From Syntrophomonas sp. UBA4911 (GTDB lineage: Bacteria; Bacillota; Syntrophomonadia; Syntrophomonadales; Syntrophomonadaceae), in NCBI GenBank assembly GCA_002398105.1, contig DHCD01000039.1:1899-12745 (forward strand): a stretch of 10,847 nucleotides of DNA, given 5' to 3'. This document shows positions 1 to 6,109 of the stretch, one piece after another. The notes under the pieces are model-generated. The model did no database searches and had not been told where the DNA came from. It saw only the letters and a list, made by a program, of their open reading frames with translations. Positions within the stretch are counted from its first letter, which is position 1. Every line of letters begins with the position of its first letter. The position numbers were made by a program, and so were the translations under genes.

Positions 1-55
1 CTGACCAGGGCGGTGCGGCAATTGCGTTATTTCCCTGCAGCTGGGGCAGCTTCCT

Positions 56-93
56 ATGAGATCAGGAAGCAGTGGGAAGATTCCTGATCTCAT
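56..93 (-). terminator. Perfect 13-bp hairpin immediately after the PanE-family gene
   Basis: The arms at 56-68 and 81-93 (ATGAGATCAGGAA / TTCCTGATCTCAT) are exactly complementary around a 12-nt loop. The hairpin begins two bases beyond the stop codon of the minus-strand gene at 95-1018, which suggests transcript termination or 3'-end protection. There is no U-run on the minus strand after it, so a classical rho-independent terminator is not shown. A second TTCCT at 51-55 could pair with AGGAA at 64-68, giving an alternative fold. Confidence 0.4.
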
Positions 94-94
94 A

Positions 95-1018
95 TTACTC
101 TTCTCGGAATTTAAATCCAAGTTTGTCCGCTATCATTGCGTAAGTGGGCACCGGTACGCCATACTTTCTGCCCCAGCGCACTACTTCAAATATGAGACCG
201 TTCATTTCAGAATTTCTGCCCTGTTTTAAATCTCTCTGCAGAGAGGTGGAAGCCGAGGGTGAAAGATTGTCCAGAATCCCCAGATTGATTTCCACGATAT
301 CTACGGTAAAATATATGTCCATAGCCTGTGCCAACCCATTGATCTCCCGCATAAGCGCAATAAACGTATCCCTAAATTTGCCTTCCTGCTGAAGCGCTCC
401 GGCATTGACGTCAAAATATACCCCGCAGGCAGCCATAGGGGACACATAGGAAAACTTCTGCAAAGTATCTCTCCTGATGTTATCCGATACGATACCTGTA
501 ATACCGCTGTCCTTCAGATCTGCAGCCACCCGTTCAAGAACCGGCCGGTATTGCTCCGGTTTTCTCACCCCGTATACCACCCGGAAAATATCCCCGGTTT
601 GCAGGATGGTGCCAGGTTCTTTAATCTCTGCAGCTATATAAATACATCCGTCTGTCACCAATAAATCAGGCAGCAGCTCCTGCATTCCGGTCCCGGTGCC
701 AAATATATTCTGTACAGGTATCACTACCGTATCTTTATGAGCCGCTCTTTTGATAAAAGGAATAGTATCCTCCACAGAATAATCTTTTACGCAATTAAAT
801 ATTATATCCGGCTGTTCGTTGTAATGATCCATATCCGCGGCCTTTATGGGAAAGACGGTATAATTTCCCCTGCGGGTAGTCTCCATTTTCAAACCACTTT
901 TCCGGATCGCCTCAAGATGTTTTCCTCGGGCGATCAGTGTTACATCTTTACCGGCCTCTGCCATAAATGCCCCGATACTTCCGCCTGTACCTCCGGATCC
1001 GATTATCAGGTATTTCAT
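95..1018 (-). CDS. Ketopantoate reductase (PanE/ApbA) family oxidoreductase
   Basis: This 307-residue protein has the PanE/ApbA fold. PanE reduces 2-dehydropantoate to pantoate with NADPH in the cytosol, for pantothenate and CoA synthesis. Visible features are an N-terminal Rossmann dinucleotide motif (GSGGTGG, residues 7-13), an N in the VQNIFG loop (N104, equivalent to E. coli N98), the presumed catalytic lysine K188 in LQKFS, and S259, D263 and E271 (NSEMNG) in the C-terminal helical domain. The length is normal for the family. ATG 1018 has a good Shine-Dalgarno (GGAGGG at 1024-1029, 5 nt away). Compared with E. coli PanE as I remember it, the two asparagines after the catalytic lysine (N180, N184) are V192 and A196 here, so the substrate may not be ketopantoate. 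A TATAAT lies at 1042-1037 but no good -35 goes with it. The family is confident and the exact substrate is not. Confidence 0.85.
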   Translation of the reverse strand: MKYLIIGSGGTGGSIGAFMAEAGKDVTLIARGKHLEAIRKSGLKMETTRRGNYTVFPIKAADMDHYNEQPDIIFNCVKDYSVEDTIPFIKRAAHKDTVVIPVQNIFGTGTGMQELLPDLLVTDGCIYIAAEIKEPGTILQTGDIFRVVYGVRKPEQYRPVLERVAADLKDSGITGIVSDNIRRDTLQKFSYVSPMAACGVYFDVNAGALQQEGKFRDTFIALMREINGLAQAMDIYFTVDIVEINLGILDNLSPSASTSLQRDLKQGRNSEMNGLIFEVVRWGRKYGVPVPTYAMIADKLGFKFREE

Positions 1019-1377
1019 TTCGTCCCTCCGCTATTTATTATAATCCTTGAGCCGTCTTCAGTTCTTACCGATTGCGCAGTTTGAAATCTGAATTCAGCTT
1101 TAACTTAAATAGAATAATGCTGCCTTAAGATAGATTGCTTGCTGTATGACCTGATTAAACTTCCATGATACAATAAAGTGTACCATATAAAGGTATTGGG
1201 GAGAGTGCTTTTACTGAACCGTACAGCAATGAGCAAAGCATGAACAATCCACGATGATGTGCGCCAGTGCCACCAGTTCGAGTGGATAAGCCAGCTGGAT
1301 GCCAGCTGGAGCGAAGAGCCATAAACACGAGCCGTCCTCTGCTGCAAAATTGCATTATATTCATTATATCAATGCTG

Positions 1378-1420
1378 AAAAAAGCGGACTGGTCCGAATA
1401 TAAAGTGGACCAGTCCGCTT
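1378..1420 (-). terminator. Strong rho-independent terminator of the surface-protein operon
   Basis: The arms at 1382-1395 (AAGCGGACTGGTCC) and 1407-1420 are perfectly complementary over 14 bp around an 11-nt loop. On the minus strand the stem runs into six T residues (A-run 1378-1383 on the plus strand). It lies about 120 nt downstream of the stop codon of the gene at 1542-2009, in the correct orientation to end that operon. Confidence 0.88.
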
Positions 1421-1467
1421 AACCTTGCCATTTGTGGGGCTTGGGACAATATGTTACAATTATTTTC

Positions 1468-1540
1468 GAAGCATTGTTCTTACCTTGATCCGCTTTAGGT
1501 AGCCGCCTAGGTTGGGTGACATTGGTTGGGACAATGCTTC
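1468..1540 (+). repeat. Long imperfect inverted repeat abutting a stop codon
   Basis: GAAGCATTGT (1468-1477) and ACAATGCTTC (1531-1540) are perfect inverted repeats. As plus-strand RNA the pairing extends to 1484/1524 with two G.U pairs and one T-T mismatch, giving a stem of about 17 positions around a 39-nt loop. On the minus strand the wobble pairs become A-C mismatches, so the plus-strand fold is the better one. It ends one base before the minus-strand stop at 1542. The right arm overlaps one of two copies of TTGGGACAAT (1441-1450 and 1526-1535). It may be a small mobile-element remnant or an RNA element; its function is unknown. Confidence 0.45.
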
Positions 1541-1541
1541 T

Positions 1542-2009
1542 TTATTGCGGAACCGCAGTAATGGTTACGGTCGCGCCATAGGTTCCATCCGCGGCACTAA
1601 CCGGGAAATTAACCCGCAGGTCAAATTGCTTTTCATCTCCCTCAGCAGTGGCGGTGCCGGCCGCGCTTAACATGTTCTGGGCGGAAGACGAAGCGTTCTT
1701 ATAAGTTTCGGCGGACTGTTCCTTGAACTGCAGCACCGAAGCTGACTGAGTCCCGGCTGCCGAAGTGAAGGTCGTGCTTGCCAATGTAAGATGATAAGAA
1801 CCGCTGCCGCTGGTAGTAGCTGTCAGGGTTTGGGCTGCTGAAGCAACCCCGGGCTGTATGTCGTTATAAGTTAAGGAGCCCGGATCAAGAGCCAGGGTTA
1901 ATGCCGATTGAACGTTAGCCGTAATGTTCAGGGTTTCGGCCGCATTTACTATCCCCATACCTGCTACCAGTATTCCCAGCGTTAAGAGAACAACAATGGT
2001 TTTTTTCAA
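1542..2009 (-). CDS. Small secreted beta-sandwich surface protein (WxL/DUF4402-like, no WxL motif)
   Basis: This 155-residue exported protein has a classical signal peptide: MKK, then a hydrophobic core at about residues 5-18, with likely cleavage after VNA near residue 23. The mature part is rich in T, S, A and alternating hydrophobics and ends in a strand (YGATVTITAVPQ), which suggests an all-beta Ig-like domain. It has no cysteine, no LPxTG anchor and no tryptophan, so the WxL signature is absent although the partner gene is of the WxL-interacting type. The start is TTG 2009, preceded by an exact AAAGGAGGTGA (2027-2017) with a spacing near 8 nt. It follows the membrane-anchored protein gene by 28 nt and shares its promoter and riboswitch. 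I infer that it is a cell-surface or matrix component held by the upstream protein. Family assignment is by architecture only. Confidence 0.7.
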   Translation of the reverse strand: MKKTIVVLLTLGILVAGMGIVNAAETLNITANVQSALTLALDPGSLTYNDIQPGVASAAQTLTATTSGSGSYHLTLASTTFTSAAGTQSASVLQFKEQSAETYKNASSSAQNMLSAAGTATAEGDEKQFDLRVNFPVSAADGTYGATVTITAVPQ

Positions 2010-2037
2010 GCTATGCTCACCTCCTTTCCTGCAAGTA

Positions 2038-3003
2038 TTAATCTGGAAAATTATTATTTTGCAGCTTTTCTATTTCCGCTAAGCGCTTTTGCAGCTTGCG
2101 GATATAGAGAACGACCGCCAAAATAATCGCGATAATAACCGCCGCTGTTCCTGCCAAAGTAAGCAATGGAACTACCACAAAGGAAAAATCGCGCTTCTCA
2201 AAATTGACGCCGTCATAGGTCAATTCTACTTGGCCTTTAAAATAACCTATAAAGGGCGCTTCCTTCCAATTGATCTCCATTTTCTTTTCAGTGTCGGGCA
2301 GAATGTTGAATAAAGGTACAGTGAGCTGCGTTTTCTGGTTTCTTATCAAATCGGTAATTTCAATAGTGCCGCGCACTTCCAGGTGGACATTCCCGGTATT
2401 AGCCGCGGCAACCGTAAAAGTCGGCTGATCAAAATGCCAATAGCCGGTACCCGCCTTAACAATGCGCCAGGATCTGGCCAGATTAAAAATTCCCAGGGGA
2501 TCGGTAACTTTCACATAAACGATGGAACGGATTTCCGAAGCAACGGTGATTTGGGTGCTCTGTTCCTCTTCCTGCCGGGCCGCCGCCGGTGTAAACTTGG
2601 CGCTGAAATAGGTTACATGTTCACCCATTTCGGCATTTTCAGGCACATCGAATCTTACCCTTATGTCGCCTTTTTGACCGGGATCCAGTTTTTCCGGAGC
2701 ACTGATAATAGTCGCCCAGGTCATAGGAGACCAAACGGCATCGGGGTTTTCCACCTTGTTCCACTGGTTGTTCTCCACCCGATAATCCTGTAAATATGAT
2801 TGCAGGTCCACTGCTGCAGCGGTTTTGTTCCGCACCACAAACACCTGTTCAAAGCTTTCTCCCGGTTTGACTGTCCTATCAACGATTGACGGTCCCAGCC
2901 CTACTCCGTTGATCTCCACCGCCCCCGCATCTGATGGGGATATCAGCCATACCAGCAGCATAAGAGGCAGTAAAAACAGCCTGGTCATTCTGAAATTCTC
3001 CAT
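2038..3003 (-). CDS. DUF916-like (WxL-interacting-type) membrane-anchored surface protein
   Basis: This 321-residue protein has a signal peptide (residues about 9-28, A-x-A site AGA at 26-28) and an extracellular part of about 250 residues with two probable Ig-like domains. The first contains VKPGESFEQVFVVRNKT near residues 46-62, typical of DUF916/WxL-interacting proteins. Then come a single transmembrane helix (about 277-299) and a short charged cytoplasmic tail that may be coiled coil (YIRKLQKRLAEIEKLQ). Known DUF916 proteins bind peptidoglycan or WxL proteins and hold them at the cell surface. Here the partner would be the small secreted protein encoded 28 nt downstream. ATG 3003 has the ribosome binding site AGGGAG at 3015-3010. 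It is the first gene after a cyclic-di-GMP riboswitch and terminator. The architecture is clear; the family call is from recognition, not a search. Confidence 0.75.
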   Translation of the reverse strand: MENFRMTRLFLLPLMLLVWLISPSDAGAVEINGVGLGPSIVDRTVKPGESFEQVFVVRNKTAAAVDLQSYLQDYRVENNQWNKVENPDAVWSPMTWATIISAPEKLDPGQKGDIRVRFDVPENAEMGEHVTYFSAKFTPAAARQEEEQSTQITVASEIRSIVYVKVTDPLGIFNLARSWRIVKAGTGYWHFDQPTFTVAAANTGNVHLEVRGTIEITDLIRNQKTQLTVPLFNILPDTEKKMEINWKEAPFIGYFKGQVELTYDGVNFEKRDFSFVVVPLLTLAGTAAVIIAIILAVVLYIRKLQKRLAEIEKLQNNNFPD

Positions 3004-3058
3004 GTCATACTCCCTATAAATGCTTAAATGAGTTTATTGGCAAATGTTAATTAAAAAT

Positions 3059-3096
3059 AAAAAAACCAAACCCGAAGATTCATTACTCAGGTTTGG
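3059..3096 (-). terminator. Riboswitch expression-platform terminator
   Basis: On the minus strand CCAAACC (3096-3090) pairs with GGTTTGG (3072-3066), and seven T residues follow (3065-3059), then A and five more T. It lies about 18 nt after the 3' end of the cyclic-di-GMP aptamer and upstream of the ATG at 3003, so it is an intrinsic terminator inside the 5' leader. An upstream segment TGGTTAATGTTACCA (3109-3095) can form a competing hairpin using the CC of the 5' terminator arm, a plausible anti-terminator. Whether the ligand turns expression on or off is not decided by inspection. Confidence 0.85.
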
Positions 3097-3113
3097 TAAC
3101 ATTAACCACCCAA

Positions 3114-3195
3114 GGCAACCCGGCTGCCATAGGATCATTGCTGCTGATCCGTAAGGCCCGTAGTTTTGCGCCCTTTCCTTTCGGAAAAGTTTGCC
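3114..3195 (-). promoter_or_regulatory. Cyclic-di-GMP-I (GEMM-I) riboswitch aptamer
   Basis: Read on the minus strand, this leader segment matches the type I c-di-GMP aptamer in order and spacing. It opens with GGCAAAC (3195-3189), has a stem capped by a GAAA tetraloop, then the conserved CGCAAAAC block followed by GGGCC. A variable arm follows (GGATCA/TGATCC, 3150-3132), and it closes with GGCAGCCGGGTTGCC (3128-3114). The lengths of the central and closing blocks equal those of the Vibrio Vc2 aptamer as I remember it. The two bases before CAAAC are GG, consistent with the G20 that favours c-di-GMP over the A found in cGAMP-type variants. It is followed by a terminator and a DUF916-like surface operon, a usual target class. 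Confidence 0.92.
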
Positions 3196-3214
3196 GTTAT
3201 TGTATCCAAATTGA

Positions 3215-3243
3215 ATTATATAGTATATTTTGCTTATTTACAA
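3215..3243 (-). promoter_or_regulatory. Sigma-A-type promoter of the riboswitch/surface operon
   Basis: On the minus strand TTGTAA (3243-3238) is followed after exactly 17 bp by a perfect TATAAT (3220-3215). Transcription would begin near 3208, about 13 nt before the aptamer, which fits a leader that contains the whole riboswitch. Confidence 0.75.
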
Positions 3244-3256
3244 TAGTTTGCGTGAC

Positions 3257-3269
3257 TTATGACTCATAA
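3257..3269. promoter_or_regulatory. 13-bp palindrome between divergent promoters
   Basis: TTATGA-C-TCATAA is a perfect inverted repeat with a 1-bp centre. It lies 14 bp upstream of the -35 of the leftward riboswitch promoter and about 110 bp upstream of the marR promoter. It has the form of an operator for a dimeric regulator, but which one is unknown. Direct repeats CGTGACTT (3251-3258 and 3276-3283) and TGACTTTGTAA (3277-3287 and 3310-3320) surround it. Confidence 0.3.
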
Positions 3270-3375
3270 TTTACCGTGACTTTGTAACTAAGACAGGGAG
3301 TCGAACCCATGACTTTGTAAGATAAGTTAGTCTAATTTTCCTCTGCCAGCATAATAATAATGACTGGTAAAATAA

Positions 3376-3404
3376 TTGACTTTTGCTAAAGGTAGCATGA
3401 TAAT
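3376..3404 (+). promoter_or_regulatory. marR promoter with a palindrome in its spacer
   Basis: TTGACT (3376-3381), a 17-bp spacer and GATAAT (3399-3404) form a good sigma-A-type promoter for the regulator gene at 3447. The spacer contains TGCTA-AAGG-TAGCA (3384-3397), a 14-bp inverted repeat with 5-bp arms. A palindrome between -35 and -10 of a MarR-family gene is the usual position for autorepression. The operator role is inference. Confidence 0.7.
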
Positions 3405-3446
3405 ACAGTAAATTTTGTTTTGCAGCAGATAGGAGAATAATATTTT

Positions 3447-3863
3447 ATGGAACTGGAACAGTGCTTCAATTTTGTTTTAACCAAGGCACAGCAGTCAGTA
3501 CACCAACTGTTTAAAGCAGAATTAGCCCCGTTCGGGATTACCCCCGGCCAATACGCAGTACTGAAATGCTTGTGGGACGACAACGGACAAACGGCCAGAC
3601 AGATAGCGGAACGGCTTTTTCTGGATGGCTCCACCGTAACCGGCCTCCTGGATCGTCTGGAGCAGAAGGGATTGATTGAAAAACAGGTTGACCCCAGGGA
3701 CCGGAGGGCACTCAAGGTTATACTTACCGATGCCGGTAAGCAGTTGGAAGAACCAGTGGCTGAAGCTATAATCAGTGCTAATGAAAAAGCCTTAAAAGAA
3801 TTGAACCACGTGCAATCAGATATGCTGAAAGATTTGCTCCATAGACTTAACCCGGGATTATAA
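3447..3863 (+). CDS. MarR-family winged-helix transcriptional regulator
   Basis: This 138-residue protein has the full MarR layout: a dimerisation helix at the N-terminus, then the winged helix-turn-helix from about residue 33. Helix TARQIAERLF (49-58) is followed by the recognition helix DGSTVTGLLDRLEQKGLI (60-77) and the wing DPRDRRALKV (82-91), and the C-terminal dimerisation helices close the protein. ATG 3447 has the ribosome binding site AGGAGA at 3431-3436. MarR proteins bind palindromic DNA as dimers and are usually released by small aromatic or acyl-CoA-type ligands. It is transcribed toward, and 262 bp from, the acyl-CoA dehydrogenase start, so it is the likely regulator of that operon and of itself. 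The ligand cannot be read from the sequence. Confidence 0.92.
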   Translation: MELEQCFNFVLTKAQQSVHQLFKAELAPFGITPGQYAVLKCLWDDNGQTARQIAERLFLDGSTVTGLLDRLEQKGLIEKQVDPRDRRALKVILTDAGKQLEEPVAEAIISANEKALKELNHVQSDMLKDLLHRLNPGL

Positions 3864-3870
3864 TCACGGG
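3851..3870. promoter_or_regulatory. 20-bp near-palindrome at the 3' end of marR
   Basis: CCCGGGATTATAATCACGGG contains the perfect 10-bp palindrome GATTATAATC (3856-3865), flanked by CCCG and CGGG with one mismatch per side. It has no loop and no T-run, so it is not a terminator. It overlaps the marR stop codon and lies 40 bp upstream of the -35 of the next promoter, so it could be an operator. Confidence 0.3.
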
Positions 3871-3909
3871 GGGTTATGTATTGATTTTAGTTGGTATACA
3901 AGTTAATGG

Positions 3910-3939
3910 TTGACAAAGTGTTTGCTCTTTCGTTAGAAT
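3910..3939 (+). promoter_or_regulatory. Promoter of the acyl-CoA dehydrogenase - ETF operon
   Basis: A perfect TTGACA (3910-3915) is followed after 18 bp by TAGAAT (3934-3939). The transcript would start near 3946 and carry a leader of about 180 nt before ATG 4126. I recognise no riboswitch in that leader. A near-palindrome TTGGTATACAA (3891-3901) lies just upstream. Confidence 0.65.
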
Positions 3940-3964
3940 TCATTCAAACAGTATTATAAGCCAT

Positions 3965-3973
3965 TGCTACCTT
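3965..3973. promoter_or_regulatory. Copy of the marR operator half-sequence in the operon leader
   Basis: TGCTACCTT here equals nine consecutive bases of the complement of the palindrome in the marR promoter (TGCTACCTTTAGCA). It sits about 20 bp downstream of the predicted start of the acyl-CoA dehydrogenase transcript, where a bound repressor would block transcription. Only one arm and the centre are conserved, so this is a candidate only. Confidence 0.3.
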
Positions 3974-4125
3974 ACTTTATTTTACCGGATATTTCTCACC
4001 GGCTGCAGCAGCTTTAACCGCACGTCATTACAGGGGATATACTTCGCGGGATGGCAACCGATTATGCTCCAAGTATGCAGCAGGCGGGAGTCGGTAGTTT
4101 ACATGAGAAGAAAGGGGATGTAGGT

Positions 4126-5265
4126 ATGGATTTCAAGCTGACCGAGGAACAAGAGCTGATCCGAGCCAATATGCGGGAATTCGCCCGCCAATATGTTGAC
4201 CCCATTGCGGTAGAGATTGACGAAAATAGCCGCTATCCGGCCGAAGTGATGGCTAAATTGGCTGAGGGTGATTGGATGGGTATGCCTTATCCTCAGGAAT
4301 ATGGGGGAGCTGGGGTTGATTATGTTACTTATGCCTGTGTAATCGAAGAACTCTCACGCTCCTGCGCAGCTACCGGATTTACTCTTTCCTGCCATACAGG
4401 TCTGGCCAGCGGCCCTATTTATTATTTTGGCACTGAAACTCAAAAACAGAAATACCTGGCGCCCCTTTGCAAGGGCCAGCATATAGGAGCTTTTGCTCTC
4501 ACTGAACCGGGTGCCGGGACCGATGTCGGAGCAGGGTCAACCACTGCAGTTCTGGACGGCGACGAGTATGTTCTTAACGGTACCAAGACCTTTACCTCCA
4601 ACGGGCCGGTAGCCGATACCTTTGTGATTTTTGCCGTTACTGATAAAGCAGCCGGAACCAAAGGGATGAGCGCCTTTATAGTTTCCAAGGATACCCCCGG
4701 ACTCAAAGTGGGAGAGCATTTTATGAAAATGGGCATCAGGGCTTCCCAGACTTCGGAAATTATTTTGCATGATTGCCGTGTTCCCAAGGAGAATTTATTA
4801 GGTAAAGAAGGGCAGGGCTTCCGGATAGCCATGCAGACCCTGGATAACGGCAGGATTGGCGTAGCTGCTCAGGCGGTCGGGATTGCCCAGGCAGCTTTGG
4901 ATGAATCCATCAGCTATTCCAAGCAAAGAATCCAATTCGGCAAACCCATATCCAAAAATCAGGCTATTCAATGGATGCTGGCAGATATGGCCACTGATAT
5001 TGCCGCAGCCCGGTTTCTGACTTATTATGCAGCTTATCTTAAGGATCAGGGCCAGCCATACAGCAAAGAAGCATCCATGGCTAAGCTGTTCGCAGCCGAG
5101 ATGGCTTCCCGCCATACCTCCAAGGCAGTACAAATTCACGGTGGTTACGGCTATGTTAAAGGGCAAAAAGTTGAACGTTTGATGCGTGACGCCAAGATAA
5201 CCGAAATCTATGAAGGTACCTCTGAAGCTCAGCGTATGGTAATTGCCGGCAGCATCCTGCGCTAG
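4126..5265 (+). CDS. Acyl-CoA dehydrogenase (butyryl/short-chain type)
   Basis: This 379-residue FAD enzyme interconverts a saturated acyl-CoA and its trans-2-enoyl-CoA, exchanging electrons with the ETF encoded next to it. ATG 4126 (MDFKLTEEQ, a canonical family start) has the ribosome binding site AAGGGG at 4112-4117. The open frame extends to ATG 4051, but that start has no ribosome binding site and adds 25 non-family residues. The N-terminal helical domain is followed by the FAD/substrate segment FALTEPGAGTDVG and the beta domain with TFTSNGPVADTF. The C-terminal domain carries QIHGGYGYVKGQKVERLMRD and the catalytic glutamate E363 in EIYEGTSEAQR, at the medium/short-chain position. The length matches the usual 380. 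Its order with etfB and etfA equals bcd-etfBA and carCDE loci. Substrate chain length or an aryl/carnitine-type substrate cannot be decided from this. Confidence 0.93.
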   Translation: MDFKLTEEQELIRANMREFARQYVDPIAVEIDENSRYPAEVMAKLAEGDWMGMPYPQEYGGAGVDYVTYACVIEELSRSCAATGFTLSCHTGLASGPIYYFGTETQKQKYLAPLCKGQHIGAFALTEPGAGTDVGAGSTTAVLDGDEYVLNGTKTFTSNGPVADTFVIFAVTDKAAGTKGMSAFIVSKDTPGLKVGEHFMKMGIRASQTSEIILHDCRVPKENLLGKEGQGFRIAMQTLDNGRIGVAAQAVGIAQAALDESISYSKQRIQFGKPISKNQAIQWMLADMATDIAAARFLTYYAAYLKDQGQPYSKEASMAKLFAAEMASRHTSKAVQIHGGYGYVKGQKVERLMRDAKITEIYEGTSEAQRMVIAGSILR

Positions 5266-5344
5266 GAATTTTAACGATAAACTTAGCCGGAACTTGTGAA
5301 CATCTTGAGTCAGGCCAATTGGTCTTTATTACGGAGGTGTAATC

Positions 5345-6109
5345 TTGCTCAATATCGTAACCTGTTTTAAATGGGTCATAGATGAAGCCTATATAAAAGT
5401 CGGAGCTTCGCGGGAATTGGACCTGGAATGGGCCGATTATAAACTGAGTGATTATGACCGTAATGCTATTGAAGAAGCCATGCGTATTGCCGATATTGAA
5501 GGAGGTACGGTGACAGCAGTTACGGTAGGATCGTCTGATGCCACCAAAGGAATCAAGGACGCCCTGTCCCGGGGACCGGAAAAAGCAATATTTATCAATG
5601 ATCCGGCTTTTACGGATTTGGAACCGTCTCAGACGGCCTCCCTATTGGCAGAGGTTATTGCTTCCCGCCTGCAGTATGATTTGATAATTTGCGGTGAAGG
5701 CTCCAGTGATTTGTACGCCCAGCAGGTTGGGCCCCGGTTGGCAGAATTGCTTGATATCCCTTGTATTGCTTTTGTTTCTAAACTGGATATAAAGGAGCGG
5801 CAGGTGATAGCGGAGCGTAAGATGGAGGACGGGATTGAAGTGGTAACTGCACCTTTACCGGCTCTGGTAACGGTATTGCCGGATATCAATTCTCCCCGCA
5901 TCCCGGGACTTAAAGATACCCTGGGAGCCGCTAAAAAATCGGTTATCAGTATTGGCAAAGAGGAATTGACCGGGATGGCAAAGCCTCATTTAGAGACCAC
6001 CGCTATAGAAGCTGCGACTATGGAACGCCATTGTATTAAATTTAATCCCGATGCCGAAGGAATCAAGCAATTTGTGGATGCCCTGTTAAAGGAAGGGGTT
6101 ATGGGATAA
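5345..6109 (+). CDS. etfB: Electron transfer flavoprotein beta subunit, FixA-like
   Basis: This 254-residue ETF beta subunit forms a heterodimer with the EtfA encoded downstream and passes electrons to or from the acyl-CoA dehydrogenase. Visible motifs are KLSDYDRNAIEEA near residues 33-45, LSRGPEKA, GEGSSDLYAQQVGP (117-130) and the ETF-beta signature DINSPRIPGLKDTLGAAKK (180-198). The GxGSSDLYAQQVG form is that of E. coli FixA/YdiQ as I remember it, not the QAIDGDTAQVGP form of classical bifurcating EtfB. The start is TTG 5345 with ribosome binding site CGGAGGTG (5332-5339) and 79 nt from the dehydrogenase stop. No separate promoter or terminator is seen in that gap, which carries only a short palindrome CCAATTGG. 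FixA is an alternative name. Confidence 0.92.
   Translation: MLNIVTCFKWVIDEAYIKVGASRELDLEWADYKLSDYDRNAIEEAMRIADIEGGTVTAVTVGSSDATKGIKDALSRGPEKAIFINDPAFTDLEPSQTASLLAEVIASRLQYDLIICGEGSSDLYAQQVGPRLAELLDIPCIAFVSKLDIKERQVIAERKMEDGIEVVTAPLPALVTVLPDINSPRIPGLKDTLGAAKKSVISIGKEELTGMAKPHLETTAIEAATMERHCIKFNPDAEGIKQFVDALLKEGVMG

Larger units (their letters stand above)
1019..1541. other. 520-bp intergenic stretch without a convincing gene
   Basis: This stretch holds the Shine-Dalgarno and presumed promoter of the PanE-family gene at its left edge, a terminator at 1378-1420 and a long hairpin at 1468-1540. Two overlapping open frames on the minus strand (1105-1347 and 1155-1364) lack a ribosome binding site and have W/S/H-rich compositions unlike a folded protein, so I do not call them. 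Around 1210-1345 the base composition is less A+T-rich than its flanks and there are two tandem copies of the palindrome CCAGCTGG (1291-1298 and 1302-1309), which can form an 8-bp stem with a 3-nt loop. It could be a remnant of a repeated element. Confidence 0.5.

Noticed and set aside
1..87. Plus-strand open frame from the window edge to TGA 85-87, possibly the 3' end of a gene
   Set aside because: Only 28 codons are visible with no recognisable motif, and the stop lies inside the hairpin. There is too little to call a gene.
1105..1364. Two overlapping minus-strand ORFs of 80 and 69 codons
   Set aside because: There is no ribosome binding site, the composition is odd (W, H, S rich), the frames overlap each other, and I recognise no family.
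3290..3350. tRNA gene on the minus strand suggested by GGTTCGACTCCC
   Set aside because: The T-stem has only three good pairs, the distance to a possible acceptor strand is about 60 nt (too short), and no D-arm or anticodon arm can be drawn.
3851..3870. Terminator after marR
   Set aside because: The near-palindrome has no loop and no T-tract, so an operator or nothing is more likely.
4051..4125. N-terminal extension of the acyl-CoA dehydrogenase from ATG 4051
   Set aside because: There is no correctly spaced Shine-Dalgarno. The 25 added residues are not family-like, while ATG 4126 has a Shine-Dalgarno and starts with the canonical MDFKLTEEQ.
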